Assembly: GCA_035276085.1 (NCBI GenBank)
Contig: DATELY010000010.1
Location: 1-32,396, forward strand
Length of the DNA: 32,396 bases
Source of the DNA: DATELY01 sp035276085
GTDB lineage: Bacteria > Pseudomonadota > Gammaproteobacteria > Steroidobacterales > Steroidobacteraceae
Reading direction: 5' to 3'
In this document: positions 24,429 to 32,396 of the stretch, one piece after another
Layout: each line of letters starts with the position of its first letter
How positions within the stretch are numbered: the stretch's first letter is position 1
Notes under the pieces: model-generated
What the model was told of the DNA's origin: nothing
What the model saw: only the letters and a program-made list of their open reading frames with translations
Databases searched by the model: none
Program-made: the position numbers and the translations under genes

Positions 24429-25901
24429 TTAGCTCCGGCAACGCTCCGCTGCCGCGATCAGCTCGTTGAACTGCGAGCCGAACAGAGCCATGTAGCGATA
24501 CCCCAGGATCGCCAGCTTGATGTGCACGTCATCATGCTGCTCCAGCAGACGGACCCCGCCCAGGCACGTGATCGCGTTGAGCGCACACTTTGCGACGCGC
24601 GCATAGGCCAGGCGATAGGGTGAGATCTTGCGACCCGTCGCCGCCTCATAGCGCTCGAGAATCTCTGGCATCGACAGATACTGACTCAGGTTCTGCTGCG
24701 TCCATTCGATGTCCTCGGCTGGATCGCCCATGCGGCTCGATTCCCAGTCGAGCACAGCCGTCACGCGTTCGCCGTCGAGAATGAGATTGTTGAGTGCGAA
24801 ATCCAGGTGCACGACCACGGGAGGTTCGGAGCACTGCGGCACATTGCGCTCCAGCCATTTGAACGCGCGTAGGACCTGTGGTGTCAGCGGCACACCCCCG
24901 CGACGTGCCAGCCGCGGCAGATACTCGCGAGCCATGTACGACAGCACCTCGCTCACCGTACTCATTCCAAGCCATTCCTCGAGGTGCGATCGCTGGGCAG
25001 CGGGGTCGTTCGGATCGATGCGCACGGCATGCATCTGCACGAGCGTCGCCAGGATCGACTGCAACATCGAGTCCGACAGCGATTCGTCCGAGCCGAGATT
25101 GCCGCCGTAGGTTTTGCCTTCGGCACGGCGCGACACGAGGAAGCGGTTACCCAACTGTGCGGGGTCAGGCTCGAGCCACACCGGCTCTGCGACGGGCACA
25201 CCCGCATCGCGCATCAGCTCGATGAGGTGATACTCCTGGGTGACATCGCTGCCTTCGAACTGCAATACGGGATGCTGAGTTTCGGCACGCATCACCAATG
25301 AACGCGCACCGTGGACCCGGTCGTATGTCTCGAAGAGCACCGTGTTTTTGGAGAAACCGCCGTCGAGCGGCCGGAATGCCGTCACCTGCACGTCGGATGA
25401 TTGAGGGAACTTGCGCGCCAAGTACTGTTGCAGCGCTTTGGAGGACCGCGGAGCGGAATCCTGTGTGGGGCCGACATCGGCTTGCTCCAGACAATGATGG
25501 TAGAGGCTGCTCTCCCAAGCGGTTAAGCGCACGAGGTAGTTCTTCTCCTGCGGCGACCTGGCTTCGTCCAGTGCAGCGACAATGTCGAGCAGCGTCGCAT
25601 GCAGCCTCTCGATGTGATGCTGGATGACCTCGAAGCGCGCCTCCGTTGGAGGCAGGGTCAGAGGCTGCTCCAGCCCGAGTGTTGGCTGGTGGTCCTGAGC
25701 CAGGAGTAGTCCCTCCGTCGCCAACGCGTGACCCCTCATCAGGTAGTCCAGATAGAACTCCGGCGACTGTTGCAGCATCAACTGATTCAGCACCGTCTCC
25801 ACCGCCGCCAGAAGGCCGCGCTGTTCTGGCGTTCCACTCGTGCGGCACACTTGATCGACGGCCCGCTGAACGTGTCTGAGCAACTGCATAGAATGGGTCA
25901 T
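24429..25901 (-). CDS. Aminoglycoside phosphotransferase-fold kinase (APH family), long form 1
   Basis: This 490-residue protein has an N-terminal helical region of about 150 residues (LLAAVETVLNQLMLQQSPEF, then LDYLMRGHALATEGL) with no domain I recognise. An APH-type kinase domain follows with a nucleotide-binding start (PLDGGFSKNTVLF), the catalytic loop VVHLDFALNNLIL (His365, Asp367, Asn372) and the metal motif AVLDWESSRMGDP. ATG 25901 (MTHSMQLL) has AGGA at suitable spacing; further ATGs upstream lie on top of that ribosome site. Proteins of this kind in lipid/xenobiotic gene clusters are annotated as phosphotransferases of unknown substrate, so antibiotic resistance is not implied. A paralogue is at 27846-29318. 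Confidence 0.85.
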   Translation of the reverse strand: MTHSMQLLRHVQRAVDQVCRTSGTPEQRGLLAAVETVLNQLMLQQSPEFYLDYLMRGHALATEGLLLAQDHQPTLGLEQPLTLPPTEARFEVIQHHIERLHATLLDIVAALDEARSPQEKNYLVRLTAWESSLYHHCLEQADVGPTQDSAPRSSKALQQYLARKFPQSSDVQVTAFRPLDGGFSKNTVLFETYDRVHGARSLVMRAETQHPVLQFEGSDVTQEYHLIELMRDAGVPVAEPVWLEPDPAQLGNRFLVSRRAEGKTYGGNLGSDESLSDSMLQSILATLVQMHAVRIDPNDPAAQRSHLEEWLGMSTVSEVLSYMAREYLPRLARRGGVPLTPQVLRAFKWLERNVPQCSEPPVVVHLDFALNNLILDGERVTAVLDWESSRMGDPAEDIEWTQQNLSQYLSMPEILERYEAATGRKISPYRLAYARVAKCALNAITCLGGVRLLEQHDDVHIKLAILGYRYMALFGSQFNELIAAAERCRS

Positions 25902-25956
25902 CGTCATTCCTACCGGTGCACTCTTGCAAACCAATCCAACAGGAGAGACAGCAGCG

Positions 25957-26037
25957 ATGTCAAATCCGGTCCTGAAGGAAATAGGTGTTGCAGTCGCCTA
26001 CATCACCATCAACCGTCCCGACGCGCGCAATCGCCAA
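25957..26037 (+). pseudogene. Truncated enoyl-CoA hydratase/crotonase 5' remnant
   Basis: From ATG 25957 the sequence reads MSNPVLKEIGVAVAYITINR and then PDAR-N, which is the first beta-hairpin of crotonase-family enzymes (normally about 260 residues). A normal protein would continue with an ALN/NAL motif and the oxyanion-hole region, but here the similarity stops at about residue 27. The frame then continues with non-family sequence to a stop at 26137-26139. A ribosome site (AGGAGAGA) still precedes it. The remainder has been deleted and the sulfotransferase gene begins at 26170. Confidence 0.6.
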
Positions 26038-26046
26038 CTTTGCGTA

Positions 26047-26070
26047 GTGCGGAGTCGTGCTGCTCCGCAC
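26047..26070. repeat. Perfect 8-bp inverted repeat in the crotonase remnant junction
   Basis: GTGCGGAG (26047-26054) and CTCCGCAC (26063-26070) are perfect complements with an 8-nt loop. The hairpin lies 10 bases past the point where crotonase similarity ends and may be a terminator, a mobile-repeat footprint or a deletion scar. Confidence 0.5.
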
Positions 26071-26169
26071 CCGCCGTTTCAACGCTGCGTGACTTCCATG
26101 AAGGTCGTCGCTTGCAGGACAACGTTGACTGCGCGATAACTGTCGCTCGTCACGTCAGAACGGTGTGCG

Positions 26170-27339
26170 ATGACCGAGGCTGCCATTCCCGATGTCGAGC
26201 TGTCCGAGCAAGCGCTATTGGCTGAGGCCTCGCGTGCCACCGGCGGTTTGAGCGATTTCGGTGACGACTCGTTTCGCGAGCCGCTGCGCGTGTTGCTCGA
26301 GTCGCTGAACGGTGAGGCACGTTTGAACAAGGCGGGACGCTTCGGCCGCTTTCAACGCATGACGCAGCTGCTGATGCAGCGACTGCTGCTGGAGGATCTG
26401 GTCAAGCGCCATCCGGACATTCTGGAAGAACAGATCCGGCAGCCGATCTTCATCCTGGGCCTGCAACGCACGGGCAGCACCAAGCTGCAGAAGATCCTCG
26501 CCACGGACCCGAAGTGGCACACACCGTTGCTGTGGGAGGCGCTGTCGCCCGTGCCGCTTCCCGGCGAACCGGTCGGCGACCCGTCGATGCGCATCGCCAT
26601 TGCGCAGCAGTTCGCCGACATGATCTACACCGTTGCACCGGAAGCCTGGCCAGGCCATCCGATGATTCCGTGCGAGGTCGAAGAAGAAACGTTTGCCGTG
26701 GAGATGAGCTTTCGCTGGACGGTCCCGGCTACGTTTGCGAATGTTCCCACGTACATCGAATGGGTCGAAGCGCACACCGTCGTGCCGACGTACCGCTACC
26801 TCAAGCTCATTCTGCAGGTGTTGCAATGGCAGAAGGGAGCAGAGCGTCCCTGGATTCTGAAGTCGCCATGGCACATCGGTTTCCTGGCTGCCATCCTGGA
26901 AGTATTTCCCGATGCGAGCATCGTGCAGACGCATCGCGATCCTCTCGTTGCGATCGCGTCCTCGTGCGCGTTGATGTATGCGGGCCTCAGGCTGAGCACC
27001 GATGCTCCCGACAAGAAGGAGCACGGCGCGAACGTGCTCACGATGATGTCGCGCGAAATGAATCGGCATCTGGCGCAACGCGACGCCATACGCGATCCGA
27101 CGCTGGACGTACAGTTCGAACGCATTCGGGATGACGCTGTCGCGGTCGCGCGGCAGATCTATGCGGCACGCAATTGGGAGCTCGATGCGGCAGCTGCAGC
27201 GCGCATCCGTCGTTGGGAGGCAGACAACCCGCAGCACAAGCATGGACGGTTCGTGTATTCGCCGGAGGAGTTCGGACTGACGCGGGAGAACGTAACGAAC
27301 GCATTGCGCGACTACTGCAGACGCTTCGGCTTCGCCTGA
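26170..27339 (+). CDS. PAPS-dependent sulfotransferase family protein
   Basis: This 389-residue protein has the 5'-phosphosulfate-binding loop in PIFILGLQRTGSTKLQ (QRTGST at residues 99-104) and a 3'-phosphate-binding motif QTHRDPLVAIAS (His255, Arg256). It should transfer sulfate from PAPS to a hydroxyl acceptor. The N-terminal 90 residues are helical. ATG 26170 gives a natural start; no strong ribosome site is seen. It lies between a crotonase remnant and an ABM-like gene, in a region with two APH-like kinases. The acceptor (a lipid, sterol or other alcohol) is unknown. Some family members of this type may have lost sulfotransferase activity. Confidence 0.88.
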   Translation: MTEAAIPDVELSEQALLAEASRATGGLSDFGDDSFREPLRVLLESLNGEARLNKAGRFGRFQRMTQLLMQRLLLEDLVKRHPDILEEQIRQPIFILGLQRTGSTKLQKILATDPKWHTPLLWEALSPVPLPGEPVGDPSMRIAIAQQFADMIYTVAPEAWPGHPMIPCEVEEETFAVEMSFRWTVPATFANVPTYIEWVEAHTVVPTYRYLKLILQVLQWQKGAERPWILKSPWHIGFLAAILEVFPDASIVQTHRDPLVAIASSCALMYAGLRLSTDAPDKKEHGANVLTMMSREMNRHLAQRDAIRDPTLDVQFERIRDDAVAVARQIYAARNWELDAAAAARIRRWEADNPQHKHGRFVYSPEEFGLTRENVTNALRDYCRRFGFA

Positions 27340-27368
27340 GCGCCTCCCATGCTGAAGGGGTAAGTCAC

Positions 27369-27749
27369 ATGGCTCTCGCATTCATAGCCCGCTGGTTCGT
27401 GCGGCCGGAGCAAAAGGCTGAGTTCGTTGCAGCGTTGCAGGAGCTGGCCGAGAACATTCCCCCATCCGTGTATGCAACGGCTGCGTACGTCAACTTGACC
27501 TGGAACCGGCGCGGTGAGTTCATCGCGTGCGAATCATGGAATGACGAGGATGCGCTCAACGAAGTGCGGTCATCGCCCGCGTTTCATGCAGCGGTGCGCA
27601 AGATGAGCGCATGCTGCAGCAAGCCGCTCGAGCTGGAAGTGCTGGATGACCTGGAAGGTGACGGCAGTGTGTTTCAACGCTATCCAGCGGGGCGCCCGGA
27701 TCCGCGTTACTACCCCGAGCTCGCTGAGATGACCTCGCGATTCGTATAG
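27369..27749 (+). CDS. Antibiotic biosynthesis monooxygenase (ABM)-like protein
   Basis: This 126-residue protein has an ABM-like ferredoxin-type fold: ALAFIARWFVRPEQKAEFVA, LQELAENIPPSVYATAAYV, RGEFIACESWNDEDALNEV and SPAFHAAVRKM. ABM proteins act as small monooxygenases or as dimeric heme/quinol-type enzymes. A C-terminal extension (RYPAGRPDPRYYPEL) is beyond the core fold. ATG 27369 follows GAAGGGG at a normal distance and the frame upstream shadows the sulfotransferase gene. The gene is 29 bp after the sulfotransferase stop and is likely cotranscribed. Confidence 0.75.
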   Translation: MALAFIARWFVRPEQKAEFVAALQELAENIPPSVYATAAYVNLTWNRRGEFIACESWNDEDALNEVRSSPAFHAAVRKMSACCSKPLELEVLDDLEGDGSVFQRYPAGRPDPRYYPELAEMTSRFV

Positions 27750-27845
27750 CCGATCTTCAGCGTCAACGTACCGCCAGGGCATCGAGATCGTCTATCGCAC
27801 GCACGATCCCACCGATGCCCCGGCGCTGATGCGGTCCGCCGCTGG

Positions 27846-29318
27846 TTACGGTCGCAGTAAGTGCTCCGCAACTTTGTCGATGAAGATCGCATGATAGTGG
27901 GTGGTTGCAAACAGCGTCGGAAGCTCGGGATGCTCGTTCCAGTACGTGCCATATCCCGATTGAGCGGCGAAAACCACGATGCGTAAGTTGGACAGCACAC
28001 CGTAGAAGCGCTCGTACTCGGGCCGAAATTCGTGCCCGCCGTTGCGGTAGTAGATCTCGAGAAACTCGTCCCACGGCAGTGCCTGATCGACCCACGTGCG
28101 GCAATAGGCGAGGTCTTCGATGGGATCGCCCATGTGCGAGAGCTCCCAATCGAGCAGTGCACTCACGCGTCCGTCGGCGAGCATGAGGTTGTGCAGCCCC
28201 GCATCGCCGTGAACGATGCGCGCGATGCCGGATGAAGGTGGTACATGCGAGCGCAACCATGCAAACGCAGCGGACATCGTCGGCGACGGTGCGGAAGTGC
28301 GGCTCAGCCACGCGTGTTCGTATGCATCGATCTGTCGAACGACGCAGTCGGCCATCGAGTCGCGGGCATCGAAGAAGGACTGCGGCAGACTGAGCTCTCG
28401 CGGATCGACCGAGTGCAGTTGCCCAAGAACTTGCGCCAACCCTCGGGCGGCATTTTCCTGGCCGCTGTCCATTTGCAGGCCGCGCATGTTGGAGAAGGCA
28501 GTCTCGCCCGGCGCTCTGCGGGTCATCGTGAATGCCTCGCCGAGTAGGGTGCGATCCGATTCCGCGACGAGTACTTCCGGAACTGCCAATCCCTGCGCAT
28601 GCAACGCCGTCAGCAGCGGTGCTTCATCCACGACAGATCCTGCAACCGCACCGAGCGGCACATCGCGTCTGAGAATGGCGGGCCAACTGCGGCCGTCGAG
28701 CTCCGCATCGATGATGAATGTTTCCTTCGAAAAGCCGCCGAGTATCTTGCCGACCTTGGTTACCCGCACGCGTTCACATGAGGGTAGCCTGGCCCGCAAG
28801 TAAGCCTCGACCCGCTCCGGCGTGACAGCGAGCTCACGAGCGCGTTCTTGTGTGCGTTGCAGATACGGCAGCTCGCGCTCGACGCGCAAGCGCTCCATGA
28901 GATGCTCGCGCTCGACGCGAATGGCTTCGCGAGTCCATGGATCTTCCACTCCCGGGCGATTGGCTGTGCTCTGCTGACCGGCACGCTGACCGACAGCGGT
29001 GGCGACAGATGCGGTGATGAGTCGATGACGCTCGAACGCAGAGGCGATGGGCGAGTCGGGTGGCGGCGTACCGAGCCGAGACAGGAGCGCTGCCTCCTGA
29101 TCCGTCCAGTCTTTGAGCAGGGCGGGCAGACCCGTCTCGCGGATGATCAGCTGCCGCAACGTCTGGCTCAGCAGCGACGCCGTCGTGCGTGCCCGATCGC
29201 TCTGCAATTCAGGTATGAGCACCTGGTCGAGCTCGCGCAAGATCACTTGCAGCGTCCGCTCCAGGCTCGGCTGCAGGCCATCCGGAACGGGATAATCCGC
29301 TTCGTGCTGTAGCGTCAT
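27846..29318 (-). CDS. Aminoglycoside phosphotransferase-fold kinase (APH family), long form 2
   Basis: This 490-residue paralogue of the 24429-25901 protein has an N-terminal helical region (ALLSRLGTPPPDSPIASAFE and neighbours) and an APH kinase domain with KILGGFSKETFII, the catalytic loop IVHGDAGLHNLML (His370, Asp372) and ALLDWELSHMGDP. The two proteins have equal length and the same layout but clearly diverged sequence. The gene is convergent with the ABM-like gene. Substrate unknown; a role in activating lipid or terpenoid alcohols is only a guess from the neighbours. Confidence 0.85.
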   Translation of the reverse strand: MTLQHEADYPVPDGLQPSLERTLQVILRELDQVLIPELQSDRARTTASLLSQTLRQLIIRETGLPALLKDWTDQEAALLSRLGTPPPDSPIASAFERHRLITASVATAVGQRAGQQSTANRPGVEDPWTREAIRVEREHLMERLRVERELPYLQRTQERARELAVTPERVEAYLRARLPSCERVRVTKVGKILGGFSKETFIIDAELDGRSWPAILRRDVPLGAVAGSVVDEAPLLTALHAQGLAVPEVLVAESDRTLLGEAFTMTRRAPGETAFSNMRGLQMDSGQENAARGLAQVLGQLHSVDPRELSLPQSFFDARDSMADCVVRQIDAYEHAWLSRTSAPSPTMSAAFAWLRSHVPPSSGIARIVHGDAGLHNLMLADGRVSALLDWELSHMGDPIEDLAYCRTWVDQALPWDEFLEIYYRNGGHEFRPEYERFYGVLSNLRIVVFAAQSGYGTYWNEHPELPTLFATTHYHAIFIDKVAEHLLRP

Positions 29319-29717
29319 ACTCGCCTATCCCCCGATGCGTGCGCGTGTCGTGGTCGTGGCCATTGCCGCTTGCACGACCGTCCCTTCGAAGTTCTTGCCG
29401 CGCTTGGTCTTGCCATATTCGCCACCCGTGGTCGCGCGCAGGGCCTGGGCTTCGTCGAGGATCATCGCGTTGAAGTGATCTACGGCGTCAGCAAGCCGTT
29501 GCCGCTGATGTCGAGTCGGCAGCGAAATTAGTGCAACTGTACTAGTTGACGCAAGTGTATTAGCGTGTGCGCACGAACGCGGAGAGCGACGTTGCGGGTG
29601 CCGCACTGCGATGACGAAACACTCGCGTGCGGGCTGCAGTTCGACTCGCGGCAGCAAAGCGTTCCAGTCGGTTGTTGTTGGTGGTGCGTCGGAAGCAGCC
29701 TCAAGAGGAGCTCAACC
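29319..29717. other. 399-bp divergent region with possible C-terminal fragment
   Basis: The region separates the minus-strand kinase from the plus-strand DUF gene. A minus-strand open frame ends at 29325 and its last 70 codons (for example RLADAVDHFNAMILDEAQAL) look more protein-like than the rest, but I recognise no family and see no start with a ribosome site. It could be the tail of a decayed gene. The part around 29520-29570 is AT-rich and holds the inverted repeat listed separately. Confidence 0.3.
29534..29548. promoter_or_regulatory. Inverted repeat CAACT-N5-AGTTG in AT-rich promoter region
   Basis: CAACT (29534-29538) and AGTTG (29544-29548) are complements around GTACT, in the AT-rich centre of the divergent region. 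The layout fits a TetR/MarR-type operator for the kinase gene, the DUF gene or both. No such regulator is in the window. Confidence 0.35.
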
Positions 29718-30731
29718 ATGTCGAGCAAAGCCAATCTGGCCTTCTTTCATTCCCAGAATCGCGGCTTGAGAACCGCTGCTCCAGAAGACGACTACCTGCA
29801 TCCGCAGGCCAATGCCGAGGTGAGCGATGACTCGCTGACTGAAACGCAGTACTTCGGCATCTGCATGCCGGAGCAGCGCATCCACGGCCTGTTGTATTGC
29901 TGGCATCACCCGAATCTGAAGACCGTGAGCGGCGGCGCATGGGTGTGGCAGGGAATGAAGACGCACGCATTGCAGTGCGAGATCTTCGATTGGCGCAGCT
30001 TCATGTCGGACCGGCCGCTGCGCAACGACCTGCACAGCTACCGGCTGGACAACGGCTATGGCGTCGATGTCGTCGAGCCGCTCAAGCGACATCACGTGAC
30101 GTACTCCGATGCGTCGCGCGGCAATGCGTTCGATCTGGAGTATGAGGCGGTTGCGCCGCCAGTCGTCTGGGCCGACGGCAAACATTTCGAGCAGACGATG
30201 AAGGTGCGCGGATCACTCACGCTGCGCGGCAAGCAGTACGAGGTGAATGGTTACAACGTCCGGGATCGATCATGGGGCAAGCCGCGTCCCGAGGCGCACA
30301 TGAACATCCCGCCCGTGAACTGGATGACCGGCGTCTTCGGCGACGATCTGCACTTCATGTGTACGGCAACGGATCACCCGGAGCTGAAACCCGACTGGCT
30401 GAAGCTCTACCCCGATTACCCGGCCGAGCGCACGTTGATGGGCGGCTGGCTGCAGAAGGATGGCGAGCTCCTGGAAATCGTGTCGTGCAGGAAGCGCACG
30501 GTTCGCAACCAGTCGACGCTCTTCGTTGAGCGCATCGAGTTGAGCCTGGTGGACTCGAAAGGTGGAACTCACGAGATGGTTGGCGAGCCGCTCGCGCTCA
30601 GCCCACTCGTGGCGTGGCCCAACACCTACATCGTGACGGCGCTGATTCGGTGGCGCTACGCAGGGCGCACGGGTCACGGCGATTCACAGGAGATGCAGTT
30701 GTACGATTTCGTGCGGGCACTGAGCCAATGA
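29718..30731 (+). CDS. DUF7064-like / hydroxyneurosporene-synthase-like protein
   Basis: This 337-residue cytoplasmic protein shares the layout of the large, mostly uncharacterised beta-barrel families found beside sulfotransferases and acyl-CoA genes. Visible marks are the N-terminal TETQYFGICMPEQRIHGLLY, then WHHPNLKTVSGGAWVWQGM, a central YEVNGYNVRDRSWGKPRP and the C-terminal RWRYAGRTGHGDSQEMQLYD. The NVRDRSWG and GHGDSQE stretches are the conserved signature of this group. ATG 29718 has GAGGAG at 7-nt spacing; the frame opens at 29565 but its first part lacks family character. I assign it by resemblance only. No catalytic residues can be named. Confidence 0.65.
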   Translation: MSSKANLAFFHSQNRGLRTAAPEDDYLHPQANAEVSDDSLTETQYFGICMPEQRIHGLLYCWHHPNLKTVSGGAWVWQGMKTHALQCEIFDWRSFMSDRPLRNDLHSYRLDNGYGVDVVEPLKRHHVTYSDASRGNAFDLEYEAVAPPVVWADGKHFEQTMKVRGSLTLRGKQYEVNGYNVRDRSWGKPRPEAHMNIPPVNWMTGVFGDDLHFMCTATDHPELKPDWLKLYPDYPAERTLMGGWLQKDGELLEIVSCRKRTVRNQSTLFVERIELSLVDSKGGTHEMVGEPLALSPLVAWPNTYIVTALIRWRYAGRTGHGDSQEMQLYDFVRALSQ

Positions 30732-30908
30732 TGGGTTGCGTGGACTGGATCGCGCTGTGATTTTCAACTGTACGGCGGAATCGATATGCGTGCCGACTCG
30801 CAACTCCACGGTCGCCCACTGGTCCAGGCTCAGCAACGTTTCAGCTTGCCAGCCGATGCAGGGTTCCCCGCGAGCCCGCTCACCGATATGCTCTCGCCAC
30901 CCACCCAT

Positions 30909-30985
30909 GCCCCGGTAGCTCAGTTGGATAGAGCGCGCCCCTCCTAAGGGCGAGGTCACAGGTTCAACTCCTGTCCGGGGCGCCA
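30909..30985 (+). tRNA. tRNA-Arg (anticodon CCT)
   Basis: All four arms fold: acceptor GCCCCGG (30909-30915) with CCGGGGC (30975-30981), D-arm GCTC...GAGC, anticodon arm CGCCC-CTCCTAA-GGGCG with anticodon CCT at 30943-30945, and T-arm with GGTTCAACTCC. A CCA end is encoded (30983-30985). It reads AGG codons. No tRNA operon is seen. tRNA-Arg genes are common integration sites for islands, and the 1 kb that follows is gene-poor. Confidence 0.95.
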
Positions 30986-31991
30986 GTCAAATGAAGCACT
31001 TACGCGTGCTTGCGACTACCGGATGATCTCGTGCCGAAACCTCTGCCGGCATTCCTGATGCTTTGCTCCCGCAAATCAGGAGTGCAGACGATGATCGCGA
31101 TCGAGATCTTCCTCGCCTGAGTGACGACCAGCGCGAAGCCGTCGAAGCCGGTTGCGTCACGATCGCGGCGGCACCGCCGACGGCATGACAACGAGAGTTC
31201 TCTGTATGAAAGCCTCGCTGCTTTCGTCTGTGCCGGCGTGCAGGGTCAGAGCAAATCGTTGCGCGTGCTGACGCTCAATCCAGATGAGCAGGGACTCTCG
31301 GGCACGTTGGCGGGAAATGGTACGCAGTGGCTCCTACCGCAAAGAGGCAGCGACGACGGCACTCACGTGATGTTCTACAGCCAGCAAGGTTACTTCGCTG
31401 AGGGCTCGTACTTCGGAGAGAGCGTGAAAGGTCACGTCATCATCGAGACGATCCTTCGAAGGGCATTGAGGTGGAGCACGCACCGTGTAGACGAGCGTCG
31501 GAAGATCGTTGCCGCGAACGCCATCATGATCACTCCGCACAGGATGTGCGAATGGACGGCGAGTTGGCCAACATAGTGCTTCAGGCATTTCTTCTGAGCG
31601 AGATCCGCTTGCGAAACATCTTCGACACTCGAAGTTGAGTGTCAAAGGATCGCCAACGATGCTGGCTCACATGTTCTCTACAATCGCCAGCTAACCAGCG
31701 GCCACGTGGCAGCCGTCACTGCTGCAAAGAGCTTCAATAAAGACAGTTGTCTGGGGGCGGATCATGCGGAAGACAGCCGAGAGGCCTTCATCTAGGCCGC
31801 TTTTTATTTCTTCGCTGCAAAGGAGCAAGCCTTCCGTCTGTCAGTGGGAGGAGCACGACGTCTGTGTCGTACCCAGCCATTGCAGCGGCGGTTGATGGAG
31901 CGCCCGTTGGAGCTTGCATTCGCCATCCTTGAGCGTGAGAAGCAGCGCACAGCTGCTCATCGCACGTAGCGGATGAGAAGAGAATGAGCCG
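30986..31991. other. 1-kb region after tRNA-Arg with no convincing gene
   Basis: No clear gene is present. AAGCAC (30994-30999) and GTGCTT (31006-31011) form a small hairpin just past the tRNA. A plus-strand frame (31121-31576) has a stretch that looks protein-like (SLRVLTLNPDEQGLSG, then GTHVMFYSQQGYFAEGSYF), preceded by a possible decayed signal peptide one frame off (ATG 31206, MKASLLSSVPAC). This would fit a frameshifted secreted protein, but I recognise no family. No integrase or direct repeat of the tRNA 3' end is visible. Confidence 0.4.
31783..31805 (+). terminator. Possible rho-independent terminator
   Basis: GGCCT (31783-31787) pairs with AGGCC (31794-31798) around TTCATC-T, followed by GC and TTTTTATTT. 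The stem is short (5 bp), so the call is tentative. Confidence 0.35.
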
Positions 31992-32396
31992 ATGAGCATC
32001 GAAGAAACCGGCGCGTATGAGGTCGAGATCCGTCGCAACGTGTTCATTCCCATCGCGGGCGGTGAACTCGCCGCGGATCTGTACCTTCCCAAAGGAGCGT
32101 CGCGCAGCCCAGCACTGGTCATACTGATGCCGTATAGCAAGGATTGGCTGAGCGGTAGCGGGTGCTGGCACTCACATCATTACTTTGCGCGGCACGGGTA
32201 CGCCTGTGTGCTGGTGGATTTCCGCGGAACGGGAAGTTCCAGTGGGGAGGCGCGTGCGCCATTCGATCCGGCTGAAGCCGATGATGGCGTGGCGGCGATC
32301 GAATGGGCGGCTCAACAAGCGTGGTGCACGGGACAGGTGGGCATGTGGGGAGCGTCATACGGCGCCATCAGTTCACTGCGTGTGGCCTCGCGCCGC
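31992..32396 (+). CDS. CocE/NonD family hydrolase (X-Pro dipeptidyl-peptidase type), 5' part
   Basis: The first 135 codons of a gene cut by the window end are open from ATG 31992 without a stop. The protein begins with RRNVFIPIAGGELAADLYLP, then VILMPYSKDW, a VLVDFRGTGSSSG strand-turn and the nucleophile elbow MWGASYGA (Gly-x-Ser-x-Gly). This pattern is typical of CocE/NonD alpha/beta hydrolases, which cleave esters or amides of small molecules. The remaining 400 or so residues would lie beyond the window. It is near the lipid-type cluster; a role there is only an inference. Confidence 0.85.
   Translation, partial: MSIEETGAYEVEIRRNVFIPIAGGELAADLYLPKGASRSPALVILMPYSKDWLSGSGCWHSHHYFARHGYACVLVDFRGTGSSSGEARAPFDPAEADDGVAAIEWAAQQAWCTGQVGMWGASYGAISSLRVASRR

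Noticed and set aside
24429..29318. Antibiotic-resistance reading of the two APH-fold proteins
   Set aside because: Both are long, with an extra N-terminal region and a lipid-type gene neighbourhood; such proteins have other or unknown substrates.
31992..32396. The end-of-window hydrolase as the missing lasso isopeptidase
   Set aside because: Its motifs fit CocE/NonD rather than the S9 prolyl-oligopeptidase-type lasso isopeptidase, and it lies about 20 kb from the cluster.

Overview
The window is about 32.4 kb of GC-rich, densely coded chromosomal DNA. Gene content (FDS-type formate dehydrogenase, TonB-dependent receptor with FecI/FecR, CsrA, PurU, AsmA, glutathione-dependent formaldehyde dehydrogenase, many lipid/xenobiotic-type enzymes) indicates a free-living Proteobacterium. 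A gammaproteobacterium of the Steroidobacter/Nevskia/Xanthomonadales type is my guess; no marker here fixes the taxon.

Region 1 (28-7285) is a C1-oxidation module. A class III alcohol dehydrogenase (minus strand) is divergent from a compact fdsG-fdsB-fdsA-fdhD-fdsD operon for a soluble NAD-dependent molybdenum formate dehydrogenase. Together they carry most of the route formaldehyde -> S-formylglutathione -> formate -> CO2; the S-formylglutathione hydrolase is not in the window. A formate-releasing purU lies farther on (21583-22434).

Region 2 (about 7286-16076) is the most interesting part: a lasso-peptide (RiPP) locus with an unusual layout. An RRE-transglutaminase fusion protease (B) and an asparagine-synthetase-like macrolactam synthetase (C) lie together on the plus strand. 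About 2 kb downstream, beyond a minus-strand fecI-fecR-csrA operon, is a short unlisted gene (12282-12440) that I read as the precursor. Its leader ends in LVELGAVSEDTQ and the predicted core is GFGGPWLEAGMGRQP, with a Gly1-Glu8 ring. A strong hairpin separates it from a convergent STN-containing TonB-dependent receptor gene, and a second, C-terminally extended csrA follows, divergent from the receptor. No lasso ABC exporter or isopeptidase is present. The layout suggests a circuit in which the peptide is made, taken up or sensed through the receptor, and signalled through FecR/FecI, with CsrA as an added post-transcriptional layer.

Region 3 (16344-23393) is mixed housekeeping and accessory: a secreted TIM-barrel glycosidase-like protein, a small coiled protein, a hemerythrin, a large AsmA protein, a polytopic membrane protein, PurU and an SDR oxidoreductase.

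Region 4 (23467-30731) resembles an accessory catabolic cluster: a membrane protein, two long aminoglycoside-phosphotransferase-fold kinases, a sulfotransferase, an ABM-like protein, a large DUF protein and a truncated crotonase remnant. It ends with tRNA-Arg(CCT), about 1 kb with no convincing gene, and the start of a CocE/NonD hydrolase that runs off the window.
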